DNA of 53,537 nucleotides from a virus, in the IMG/VR virus record IMGVR_UViG_3300009467_000020, positions 1 through 53,537 of that record; one strand, written 5' to 3'. Every line of letters begins with the position of its first letter. The stretch's first letter is position 1. This document shows, piece by piece, positions 43,506-50,417 of the stretch. The notes beneath the pieces are model-generated. The model ran no database searches. It was not told the DNA's origin and saw nothing but the letters and a program-made list of their open reading frames with translations. A program made the translations under genes and the position numbers.

Positions 43506-44474
43506 CTACCAAATATCCTCAAAATCTTCTCCTTCACCCGCTTTACTATAGTCTGTCGAACGAATAGCAAAAAAATCAGTATGGGTGTGACCACCAGTAA
43601 GATGGTAAAACCAATCCAATTTCTTAGCACTTTCCTCATCAAAAGAAAAATAACTACCAAGATCTGTATAACCAATTTCATATAGCTTTTCATTTGTTCT
43701 TTTCTTTATAAAGTTTTTTAAATCAGTAGAAGACATTCCTTCAATGTCACCCATCTCGAACATTTTATCAATGTAGTTTAGTTCTAACTCAACCATAATT
43801 TTAGCTGCCTCTATAACGTCATCCTTAACTAAAACTCTTAAGTGTACATCCTCTTCACACATCTGGTTAAATAATTTACAACCCATCTTACTATGCAGTG
43901 ATTCATCGCGCACAGACCATTTCATTTGTTGTCCAATACCTTTAAGCATATTACGTAACTGGAAAGAATACAAAACAGCAAAAGCGCTGTATAAGCTAAC
44001 GCCCTCAGCAAAGGCTGAAAAGATAGCAAGTGATGTAGCAATACCAGTACGGCTATTTCCGTCATAAGCCATAAGATTATTAAACCTATTAGCCGTTGCC
44101 GGCTGATGTAAGAAAGCTTCATAATTTTCTAATTTTAATGTTTCGTTTAAATAGCTATATGCTACAGCGTGTACTGTTTCTTGAGAACCGAACATCATAG
44201 CCATCTGCTGTATCTCATGCTTTGGAAACCAGTGAGTTACCTTGTTAGTCCAGTAGTCTGAAACTGCACATTCAGTCTGAGCAAATCCTAATAGGATATT
44301 TCCTACTAGATTCTTTTCTTTATCCGTGAGGTTCTCATTCCAGTCCTTAACGTCTCCTGACATGCTAATTTCTGTATGTAGCCAGAATGCTTGTGCTTGC
44401 TTCAACCAGCCCTCCGTATAATATTCGGGGTATTCAAATGGTTTGTAAGCTAATCTAGGTGTAAATAATGACAT
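43506..44474 (-). CDS. nrdB: Ribonucleotide reductase class I, small (beta) subunit, 322 aa
   Basis: Ferritin-like R2 protein that makes the radical for NrdA. Dimetal ligands inferred by pattern: E68 (AQTECA), E99 and H102 (SQETVHAVAY), E157 (FAEGVSLYS), E191 and H194 (RDESLH). The radical Tyr is retained at H102+4 (Y106). The first ligand is Glu instead of the usual Asp of class Ia. The C terminus EGEDFEDIW, acidic with a final aromatic, is the docking tail for NrdA. Separated from nrdA by three small genes. Confidence 0.94.
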   Translation of the reverse strand: MSLFTPRLAYKPFEYPEYYTEGWLKQAQAFWLHTEISMSGDVKDWNENLTDKEKNLVGNILLGFAQTECAVSDYWTNKVTHWFPKHEIQQMAMMFGSQETVHAVAYSYLNETLKLENYEAFLHQPATANRFNNLMAYDGNSRTGIATSLAIFSAFAEGVSLYSAFAVLYSFQLRNMLKGIGQQMKWSVRDESLHSKMGCKLFNQMCEEDVHLRVLVKDDVIEAAKIMVELELNYIDKMFEMGDIEGMSSTDLKNFIKKRTNEKLYEIGYTDLGSYFSFDEESAKKLDWFYHLTGGHTHTDFFAIRSTDYSKAGEGEDFEDIW

Positions 44475-44479
44475 AGTTT

Positions 44480-44641
44480 TTATTTATTTTTATTTTGGTG
44501 TTTTTCTATTATATAATCAAGTTCTTGTTTGTGAACCTTATATGTTTTTCCAATAACAAATGTCCATAAAGTACACCAAACAATTGTGCTTACTGCAAAT
44601 CCAACCACTATTCCTTTCCAATAATTATATTCTTTATTCAT
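44480..44641 (-). CDS. Small single-pass membrane protein (53 aa)
   Basis: MNKEYNYWKG, then a hydrophobic helix of about 20 residues (IVVGFAVSTIVWCTLWTFVI), then a charged tail (KTYKVHKQELDYIIEKHQNKNK). Stop lies 5 nt before the nrdB ATG. No family is known to me. It sits between nrdB and the attC-like element, so it may have arrived with it. Confidence 0.55.
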   Translation of the reverse strand: MNKEYNYWKGIVVGFAVSTIVWCTLWTFVIGKTYKVHKQELDYIIEKHQNKNK

Positions 44642-44663
44642 ATTCCGTAAATTTTACATACCT

Positions 44664-44756
44664 ATAACAAAGTGTATAAGTAATTTTATTGTATCACTAT
44701 CGTATATTTTCGTGTCTTATCGTATCAAACTACTCTTATACACAAACCGTTATGTG
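44664..44756 (-). repeat. attC-like imperfect palindrome downstream of the 67-aa gene
   Basis: Read on the minus strand: CACATAAC-GGTTT-GTGTATAAG, about 54 nt, CTTATACAC-TTT-GTTATAGG. The 9-bp arms (44672-44680 and 44735-44743) are perfect; the outer boxes pair over ATAAC/GTTAT. This order, outer box, short unpaired spacer, inner box, variable middle and mirror image, about 90 bp in all, is how integron attC sites are built. The outer box CACATAAC is the exact complement of GTTATGTG at the other side of the gene (44974-44981), as expected for a cassette cut out of a circle. The middle also has two TATCGTAT copies. The call is inference from structure. Confidence 0.5.
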
Positions 44757-44759
44757 ATA

Positions 44760-44963
44760 TTACTCAACCAAATCGTCTATATTAATATTATGTTCATTTA
44801 AAAGTTCTTGTATTTTAGTCCAAGCCTTTTCATATTCATAATCTGTGTGTTTAAATTCACGCCATCCATTATGTACAAGCTCCCATATAAAACAAGCCAT
44901 ATCATTACATTTAGAAAATCTCTTTATTTCAGTTGGATTATTACTTTCAAATATTGCTTTCAT
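44760..44963 (-). CDS. Small protein (67 aa) in a cassette-like unit
   Basis: MKAIFESNNPTEIKRFSKCNDMACFIWELVHNGWREFKH, then a helical C terminus rich in Glu, Asn and Asp. Similar short proteins opening MKAIFE occur in various phages and cassettes; function unknown. It is flanked by complementary 8-mers (44749-44756 and 44974-44981) and followed by an attC-like palindrome, and is isolated by 119-nt and about 60-nt gaps in an arm where genes otherwise overlap. Confidence 0.65.
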   Translation of the reverse strand: MKAIFESNNPTEIKRFSKCNDMACFIWELVHNGWREFKHTDYEYEKAWTKIQELLNEHNINIDDLVE

Positions 44964-44970
44964 AATTTAA

Positions 44971-45010
44971 CGCCACATAACAACGTATATAAAACATTGC
45001 TTTTGTGGTA
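44971..45010 (-). repeat. Upstream cassette-junction-like sequence
   Basis: On the minus strand TTATATACG-TT-GTTATGTGGCG precedes the 67-aa gene, the same inner-box, spacer, outer-box order as the right half of the attC-like site (CTTATACAC-TTT-GTTATAGG). CCACA/TGTGG (44973-44977 and 45004-45008) also pair. No left half of such a site is found further upstream, so this would be a lone junction or an eroded site. Confidence 0.4.
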
Positions 45011-45024
45011 TTTTATTTAGTTTA

Positions 45025-45186
45025 TTAATAATTCAATTCTTTTTGTTTATCTATTAATTCCTTTAACAGTATCTTACCCCTGTTATTAAAGCTCCACTTA
45101 CACCATTTATCAAGCTGACGTTCGGCATATTTTTTACGAGCTACTGATTTTTGTGCTCGAGTATTAACTCGACTGTTATGTCGCAT
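45025..45186 (-). CDS. Small basic protein (53 aa) overlapping the nuclease gene
   Basis: MRHNSRVNTRAQKSVARKKY, followed by AERQLDKWCKWSFNNRGKILLKELIDKQ, Arg/Lys-rich and helical. The ATG at 45186 lies inside the end of the nuclease gene, sharing 46 nt in another frame. Composition looks coding (W, C, charged pattern); a DNA-binding accessory of the nuclease is possible but unproven. Confidence 0.5.
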   Translation of the reverse strand: MRHNSRVNTRAQKSVARKKYAERQLDKWCKWSFNNRGKILLKELIDKQKELNY

Positions 45187-45590
45187 TCCTTTTGATTTTG
45201 TGGTTTATAAAGTACTGTATCTGGATGTGTATTTGCTATTAAATTCTTAAACAACTTATATCTCATTGGAAAGGATTCATTAGCCCTACCCTTCGTTTCT
45301 ATTATAAAGTTCTCACCTTCGAAATCTGGGGTATATTTTATACCTAAGATCTTCTTGTTGCCCCTGTTCTTGTAATCACCCTTGCCATTTGCTTGTCGCT
45401 CATAACAGTCTTGATTAAAGCTAAACGAAGGTAATAACTCAAACGACCTTAACTCATAAGTAAACTTTATCTTAGCCTTCCTTAGAGCTATGTACATATA
45501 CTTCTCAAGGCCAGACGCAAAGTCGATACCATCATATGATACCTTCTTTGATCTTACTGGACCTTTCTTTCTTTTAAATTTAGTTTTCAT
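45141..45590 (-). CDS. PD-(D/E)XK endonuclease, T7 gp3/DUF1064-like (149 aa)
   Basis: Active-site pattern: an early acid in SGLEKYM (E29), then YTPDF (P88-D89) and FIIETKG (E98, K100). This is the classical PD-(D/E)XK order with beta strands around it, as in T7 endonuclease I and DUF1064 nucleases. The N terminus is strongly basic. Probably resolves branched DNA or helps degrade host DNA; the exact role is not decided by sequence. Confidence 0.75.
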   Translation of the reverse strand: MKTKFKRKKGPVRSKKVSYDGIDFASGLEKYMYIALRKAKIKFTYELRSFELLPSFSFNQDCYERQANGKGDYKNRGNKKILGIKYTPDFEGENFIIETKGRANESFPMRYKLFKNLIANTHPDTVLYKPQNQKECDITVELILEHKNQ

Positions 45591-45684
45591 TATTTCTTCT
45601 TTTGTATTCTTCCCATAAAAAGAATACTGATGTTATTGCAATCAACACCGCCATTCCTAACATACCACTGATTAATACTTTCAT
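45580..45684 (-). CDS. Tiny membrane protein (34 aa)
   Basis: MKVLISGMLGMAVLIAITSVFFLWEEYKRRNNEN: one hydrophobic helix (3-23) with a charged tail. ATG overlaps the previous stop by 4 nt and its stop overlaps the nuclease start by 11 nt, so the whole gap is coding. No family; confidence rests on the coupling and on the membrane-helix pattern. Confidence 0.45.
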   Translation of the reverse strand: MKVLISGMLGMAVLIAITSVFFLWEEYKRRNNEN

Positions 45685-45902
45685 ACTGTATTGTTTTTTA
45701 TGCATTGTCTGGCGGCTTCAATATACAATAACGAATCCATTAATTCTTCTTGTACATCAATTAAAAATCTATCAAGATCTTTTTTTTCACCAACTATTTC
45801 TTGCATCATAGTAGCGCCATATTTTTCTTGACCAATAATACTACGATCATCCATCTTCTTAAGTACTTTAAGTACTATCTCGTCTTTTGTTTTTATTTTC
45901 AT
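45681..45902 (-). CDS. Small NTP-pyrophosphohydrolase-like protein (73 aa)
   Basis: DDRSIIGQEKYGATMMQE followed by KKDLDRFLIDVQEELMDSLLYIEAAR matches the all-alpha NTP-PPase-like family (DUF5664/dATP-dGTP diphosphohydrolase N-terminal type), with R..G..KYG and EELMD.L.Y signatures. It probably binds or hydrolyses nucleotides. Neighbour of a MazG fusion. Confidence 0.6.
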   Translation of the reverse strand: MKIKTKDEIVLKVLKKMDDRSIIGQEKYGATMMQEIVGEKKDLDRFLIDVQEELMDSLLYIEAARQCIKNNTV

Positions 45903-45904
45903 TT

Positions 45905-46666
45905 TTAGTCTTTTTGAAATGTACCATCAACCATTTTACCAGTTCTAGATTTTATTACATCATAAGCAGAAGATATACAGTCTTCAATATTATGACCTCT
46001 TAGTTTTGCTAGGTTGGTTAAAACAACAACCATATCACCAATTGCATCAATAACCTCAGGTTCATCATTCTTAAGTATAGCTTGAGCTAATTCACCAGCC
46101 TCTTCCATAAGCTTGACATATTGAGTTTTAGCATCACCAGACTTGTATATACCTTTTTCGGTAGCCCAATCTCTAATTAAATCATAAATATTAAGCTCAT
46201 GGTATTCTGTAGTTTTATTTGCGTAAAATTCTTCGTGAAACGCTTTGTTATATATAAAACACCTATTGTTATTATACATTGAAGTATTAGTATTCTTCAT
46301 GATCCAAGGTATTTTATCTATAGTTAATTCAAACTCTCCTAAGTGTGTTTCCCATGACAACCCCATAATATCCATTAATCTTCCTTTTAACTTACTTACT
46401 GGAACATCAAATGTTGTAGTTTGTTCTGTTACATTTACTTTCATATCATTTTTATTTTTTAAGTTTTTATAAAGCTGTTGATCAACCTTATAGTTATATT
46501 TTTTTTGTAATTCTACTTCTAATCTAGACACATGATCTATATCGGTAGTTTCTAATACTATCTCATATTCACCAGGCTTATAGCCTTGTTGCTTATGTAT
46601 CCTTTTTTCTGGGTTTGACGTTACGCCTATCTTCTTGCCTTTAATGTGATATAAGTAGTATTTCAT
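45905..46666 (-). CDS. GIY-YIG - MazG fusion protein (253 aa)
   Basis: Residues 1-60 look like a GIY-YIG nuclease core: YYLYHIKGKKIGVTSNPEKR (3-22) with R22, and the helix with E50/E52 (RLEVELQKKY). Residues about 75-150 form a domain without a known match. Residues about 172-250 are MazG: YVKLMEEAGELAQAI (E188, E189, E192) and EVIDAIGDMVVVL (E204, D207, D211), the EXXE-EXXD metal site that removes pyrophosphate from NTPs. In the nucleotide operon the MazG part would lower (p)ppGpp or clean the dNTP pool; the N-terminal part may be a DNA or nucleotide sensor. Confidence 0.75.
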   Translation of the reverse strand: MKYYLYHIKGKKIGVTSNPEKRIHKQQGYKPGEYEIVLETTDIDHVSRLEVELQKKYNYKVDQQLYKNLKNKNDMKVNVTEQTTTFDVPVSKLKGRLMDIMGLSWETHLGEFELTIDKIPWIMKNTNTSMYNNNRCFIYNKAFHEEFYANKTTEYHELNIYDLIRDWATEKGIYKSGDAKTQYVKLMEEAGELAQAILKNDEPEVIDAIGDMVVVLTNLAKLRGHNIEDCISSAYDVIKSRTGKMVDGTFQKD

Positions 46667-46670
46667 ATTA

Positions 46671-47324
46671 CTATAGTTTATTGTTATACAAATGTAAGTT
46701 ATGTGCGTGATGGTAATAAGTTCCTACTGCATATCCGGTCATTTTAGATACCAAACCTTGCAATAATGAAAAACAGTATTGATCATTGCAGAAACCGTAC
46801 CAGATGTCATTAGAACGCATATAGACAGACATGTTAAGTCTATCATTTAATACTGTAAATTGAATCGCGTATGTGCAAGGAGTATCTTTAGTATACTTGC
46901 AAGCCTCTTTGCCATCGTATATACTTATAGCAGCTTTTCTAGTATTAGGATTATTTTTTAGTAGATTAACCACATGATCTAACTGTGATACATTCATACT
47001 TTTTCTTTGCCATTGGTAACCATAGTTAGAATTAACTACGCCAAATTTATCACACATGCTCTGCCATATCTTAGGTATTTTACCGTATATAAGACCTAGT
47101 GCTTTTACATTAGGTTCACCAGTTAAATACCACTGCCATTCTGCTTCCGCATACTTTTCATTCCATGCTCGATCAGCAGAGTGTATAGCATTATCCAGTG
47201 GGTCTTCTATAGTGAACCCAACATTAAATAAAGCTTTTGTATTGTCGAAATCTACACCTTCAGTTATAATCCTATCCATTAGGTAGGTATAAGCTTCATC
47301 AGCGTTTTTAAATTTATTTCTCAT
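46671..47324 (-). CDS. Thymidylate synthase-fold enzyme with dCMP-type Asp (217 aa)
   Basis: Clear TS family: E62 in EWQWYLTGEPN, YGYQWQ (101-106), nucleophile C150 in DTPCTYAIQF, phosphate-binding RSND (170-173), and H211/Y213 in NLHLY. In E. coli TS, N177, eleven residues after R166, selects dUMP. Here the residue eleven after R170 is D181 (GFCNDQYCFS). Asp at this site is the signature of dCMP hydroxymethylases, so the substrate is probably dCMP, with 5-methyl- or 5-hydroxymethyl-dCMP as product. The usual His after the Cys is Thr. The chain stops shortly after the LHLY motif, lacking the folate-closing C terminus of TS. Confidence 0.8.
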   Translation of the reverse strand: MRNKFKNADEAYTYLMDRIITEGVDFDNTKALFNVGFTIEDPLDNAIHSADRAWNEKYAEAEWQWYLTGEPNVKALGLIYGKIPKIWQSMCDKFGVVNSNYGYQWQRKSMNVSQLDHVVNLLKNNPNTRKAAISIYDGKEACKYTKDTPCTYAIQFTVLNDRLNMSVYMRSNDIWYGFCNDQYCFSLLQGLVSKMTGYAVGTYYHHAHNLHLYNNKL

Positions 47325-47328
47325 ATTA

Positions 47329-47595
47329 TTAATTTACAAATATAGTTGACTTTTTATACTTATCGTAGTAGTATGCGTAATATTCGTGTAACTGTTTCCA
47401 AATAATATCTTTACCGTATAAATTAGGTGATTTGTTTTTTTTACCACTTATATTTATTTCTATATACCACTTGCCACTAATATCTGCAACTGGATATATA
47501 GTTATATTATTATTCATGCACCATTTACTAGCGGCATACTCGTGATTAGTAGGCATATAAGTACCCATTTTCCATTGCTTACTACTAGTTTTCAT
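47329..47595 (-). CDS. Hypothetical protein (88 aa)
   Basis: Start at the ATG overlapping the primase stop (TAATG) rather than the TTG 12 nt upstream. The sequence has YMPTNHEYAASKWCMNNNITIYPVADISGKWYIEIN, then a Lys/Tyr-rich end. Related small proteins occur beside TS-like genes in other phages; no function known. Confidence 0.6.
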   Translation of the reverse strand: MKTSSKQWKMGTYMPTNHEYAASKWCMNNNITIYPVADISGKWYIEINISGKKNKSPNLYGKDIIWKQLHEYYAYYYDKYKKSTIFVN

Positions 47596-49316
47596 TATGC
47601 TTCCCAAGGCATAATCTCATTTACTATTGAATCAGACACGTGAGGTATAAAGCATCCTGATTTAGGTTCCCATGTAAAATTAGCTTCAGCACCGTTCTCT
47701 CCTAAGTTTTGAAACTTAACCTTAAGAACCTTAGCCTTGACAGTCTTAGCATCGTAGTCTCTGTGAACTAGTATACCGTGGTAGCTTGCATCATACCATT
47801 CACCGCCACCTTTAATATTATACATAGTAGGCTCTTCAATTTTTCCGTCTTTGTCTTTATACATTTTAGTAGGGTGAGCAACTATGAATACTAGTACATC
47901 ATACTTCTTTGCAAAAGATTCTATCTTAGTTAAATACTCCATAGTATATCGATTTACATCTTCAGTCTTGCAATCAACATCTCTTACCTTATTAAATGGA
48001 TCAATTACAAGGCATTTAATACCTTTACGCTTGACCAGCTCAGCGCCTTTACGTAGTACAGACTCTAAGGTATATCGTTCCATGTCTATATGAAAGTAAC
48101 TACTATTGCAATGATCAGCTATAGTATTCCATTGGTCTCCATCTATATCTTCTTTAGTAGGCATACCCTGCCATGTCTTACGCATTAGCTTATGTGCATG
48201 TAGATATGTTGGTGCGTTCTCTGGAGATGCAAAGGCAGTCTTCCAGCCATAATTCTTATTATAACCAACAACCATTTGGTCTACGAAGTCTGATTTACCA
48301 GATGAAGGTATACCAGTAACAGTTATAAACTGACCTGTATACGTAGAGAATATATTATCAAAGTTTTCTAATCCAATTTGAAACCCTTTTTTAAATCCAT
48401 TCCTAACGAAGTCAGTAACTTCATCTTCTATATCTCTAAATGTTGTAACGTTTTCTAGTGGAACTGGCTTTGATCCATTTATTCTACTGCTAAGTTTTTC
48501 TTTACCATATTTAATTAAGTATTCGTTTGCATCTTTACAGTCGTCAAACGTAGCAATGTAGCATACCTCAGCACCTAGCCTTCTAACTAGTTCTCTTTGA
48601 AGTGCTTGGCCAGCAGGATCAGAGTCAACTGCTAATATAATTTTCTCTTTATCCTCAAGATAATCAATACAATTATCTAAGTAGTCTAAGTTATTAGTGT
48701 TTAATGTTGCTCCATTTGGAACTGAAATCGCATTTTTAATTCCGGCCTCATGAAGTGCAAGCACATCCATTTCACCTTCAACAATAATACAGTTATTATA
48801 TCCTACAACACTATTAATATTATAGAATATCTTCTCAGCACCTTTATATAATTTAAAGTTTTTGCGACCGTCACGATACTTTATATTGATCAATTGATCA
48901 CCCATAAAGTAGTTGAACTGTATTGCATTTTCGTTCTTACCTGTTTGAGGCATAAACTCTTGACCTTCACTTACGTGTAGGTCTTTGAGTGTCTTACTAG
49001 ATATACCTCTGTCTGAGAACCATTCTTCAACTTTGGTTGTGTGTATTTTATTAGAAGCTATAGTTTGAGGTCTAGTATATACTTTTTCAGAAGCACCCTT
49101 ACGTTGGTAAGTATGTAGTTGAAAACTAGTATTACAGTTGTGACAAGTACCAAGACCGCGTTCCCAATCGTAGGAAGCGCATTTAGCTTTTTGATTTTTA
49201 TCTTTCCTATCGGAAGAACACAAGGGACAAGTCCCCTGTGTTTTACCTTCTTCTAAGGAATATATATTAAATTTATCTATTTGGAAACCATTTATTTCCG
49301 TAGTCTCTATCTGCAT
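47595..49316 (-). CDS. Bifunctional DNA primase-helicase, T7 gp4-like (573 aa)
   Basis: Four-Cys zinc finger (C30, C33, C58, C61) at the N terminus, TOPRIM primase core with IIVEGEMD (E180) and AVDSDPAG (D231, D233), and a DnaB/RecA-type helicase with Walker A GIPSSGKS (335-342), Walker B CLVIDP (D439) and a VFIVAHPTK segment. It synthesises RNA primers and unwinds DNA ahead of the polymerase. No DNA polymerase gene is in this window. Precedes SSB across a 27-nt gap. Confidence 0.94.
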   Translation of the reverse strand: MQIETTEINGFQIDKFNIYSLEEGKTQGTCPLCSSDRKDKNQKAKCASYDWERGLGTCHNCNTSFQLHTYQRKGASEKVYTRPQTIASNKIHTTKVEEWFSDRGISSKTLKDLHVSEGQEFMPQTGKNENAIQFNYFMGDQLINIKYRDGRKNFKLYKGAEKIFYNINSVVGYNNCIIVEGEMDVLALHEAGIKNAISVPNGATLNTNNLDYLDNCIDYLEDKEKIILAVDSDPAGQALQRELVRRLGAEVCYIATFDDCKDANEYLIKYGKEKLSSRINGSKPVPLENVTTFRDIEDEVTDFVRNGFKKGFQIGLENFDNIFSTYTGQFITVTGIPSSGKSDFVDQMVVGYNKNYGWKTAFASPENAPTYLHAHKLMRKTWQGMPTKEDIDGDQWNTIADHCNSSYFHIDMERYTLESVLRKGAELVKRKGIKCLVIDPFNKVRDVDCKTEDVNRYTMEYLTKIESFAKKYDVLVFIVAHPTKMYKDKDGKIEEPTMYNIKGGGEWYDASYHGILVHRDYDAKTVKAKVLKVKFQNLGENGAEANFTWEPKSGCFIPHVSDSIVNEIMPWEA

Positions 49317-49343
49317 AGGTATGTGTATTTAATTTAAGTTATT

Positions 49344-49661
49344 TTAAAACGGTAGATCATCGCTAGCTGCTGGTGCCGCTGCTGCAGTTGCTCGAGGAGC
49401 ATTGCTGTCTTCTCTAGGTGCTGCTGACACGTTATTACCATTTGTCCATACAACTTTAACGTTGCCTAAATAAACCTTACTAGCTTTAGCATCGCGCTCA
49501 TCTTTAGATTGCTCAACTATAACTGGTCCTTGATTACCATAGTTATCTAAATCATCATTCAATGTAATAACGATAGGTAGGTACGAACCTTTTTTTCCCT
49601 TATAGATCTTTTCTTTAGGGATGTCATTCAAATTAATGTTTGCCTTAATAATACTAGCCAT
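49344..49661 (-). CDS. ssb: Single-stranded DNA-binding protein (105 aa)
   Basis: OB-fold-sized beta protein with PIVITLNDDL and KVYLGNVKVVW strands, an Ala-rich linker (about 88-99) and the acidic tip SDDLPF, the hallmark of SSB proteins that recruit replication partners. Shorter than bacterial SSB. Located between the primase-helicase and the exonuclease/Erf pair. Confidence 0.8.
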   Translation of the reverse strand: MASIIKANINLNDIPKEKIYKGKKGSYLPIVITLNDDLDNYGNQGPVIVEQSKDERDAKASKVYLGNVKVVWTNGNNVSAAPREDSNAPRATAAAAPAASDDLPF

Positions 49662-49681
49662 AATGTAATTGTGTTTGTGTA

Positions 49682-50416
49682 CTATAGAGTACGGTTAATA
49701 AAAAATTGTTTAGGATCAAAGTCCTTTGTTTTAAAAAATAATTGGTACTGAGCAACTGCTCTTTTAACCTTATCTGCTCCGCGAGCATAAAATTCAGGTG
49801 AACAGTCAAACAGACCTATTTGATTTGTGCTTTTGTCTATAACTATGAATATTAAGTCATAGCCAAACAACTTTCTGTATACATATGCCTGACTGTCATA
49901 GTTATACTTTGTCGCTGAGTATTTAAACTTAGCAATATCAGCTGTAGTTTTTAGATCAATAATTAACTTTTCATCGTGATTAATTATATCTGCCTTACCT
50001 TTCCATAGCTCACCCTCTATTTCTTTTATTCCTGGTACTTCGTATTCTACGTTAGCACCTCTTATTAGGTTTTTGCATACATCGTTAGACATAACAGTGT
50101 CAATCATTACTTCAAGCTTATCTACTTCACTTTTTAATAAGCACATCTCACCTCCAGATATTTCTTTATATATCTTTGTATTTCTAGTGCTTGCTTCAAT
50201 AATCTTAAACTTCTTAAGTTTATCAGGCTCTAAGATCGCTGTATGAAAATAACCACCAACTAAAAATGCTGGTATACTTTCTTGTGGCTCACGTAGTGAT
50301 AACGGATTTGTTAGTAATTTTGATATATCTGAATTGCTAAGATACTGTTTTCCAAACGAACCGTAATAATCTTCATCATTTTTTAACCTCTCAAGTTCTT
50401 TTTTATACTTAGTCAT
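49682..50416 (-). CDS. RecE/Cas4-like PD-(D/E)XK exonuclease (244 aa)
   Basis: FLVGGYFHTAILEPDKL (H58), LWKGKADII (D143), LIIDLKTT (D154, K156) and YDSQAYVYRKLFG (173-185) give the H...D...DXK...QxxxY order of RecE-type and DUF3799 nucleases. It should resect double-stranded DNA to expose single strands for the annealing protein encoded just upstream; the genes are 1 nt apart. Confidence 0.82.
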   Translation of the reverse strand: MTKYKKELERLKNDEDYYGSFGKQYLSNSDISKLLTNPLSLREPQESIPAFLVGGYFHTAILEPDKLKKFKIIEASTRNTKIYKEISGGEMCLLKSEVDKLEVMIDTVMSNDVCKNLIRGANVEYEVPGIKEIEGELWKGKADIINHDEKLIIDLKTTADIAKFKYSATKYNYDSQAYVYRKLFGYDLIFIVIDKSTNQIGLFDCSPEFYARGADKVKRAVAQYQLFFKTKDFDPKQFFINRTL

Positions 50417-50417
50417 A

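Noticed and set aside
43506-44474. Class Ic ribonucleotide reductase
   Set aside because: The Glu ligand fits, but the radical Tyr (Y106) is present, so class Ic cannot be claimed.
44808-45020. Plus-strand 70-aa frame across the cassette-like region
   Set aside because: Opposes the operon direction and is the mirror of the 67-aa gene plus AT-rich flank.
45905-46080. Homing endonuclease or intron from the GIY-YIG motif
   Set aside because: The motif is at the N terminus of a fused MazG gene with normal operon overlaps; no split gene or intron boundary is visible.
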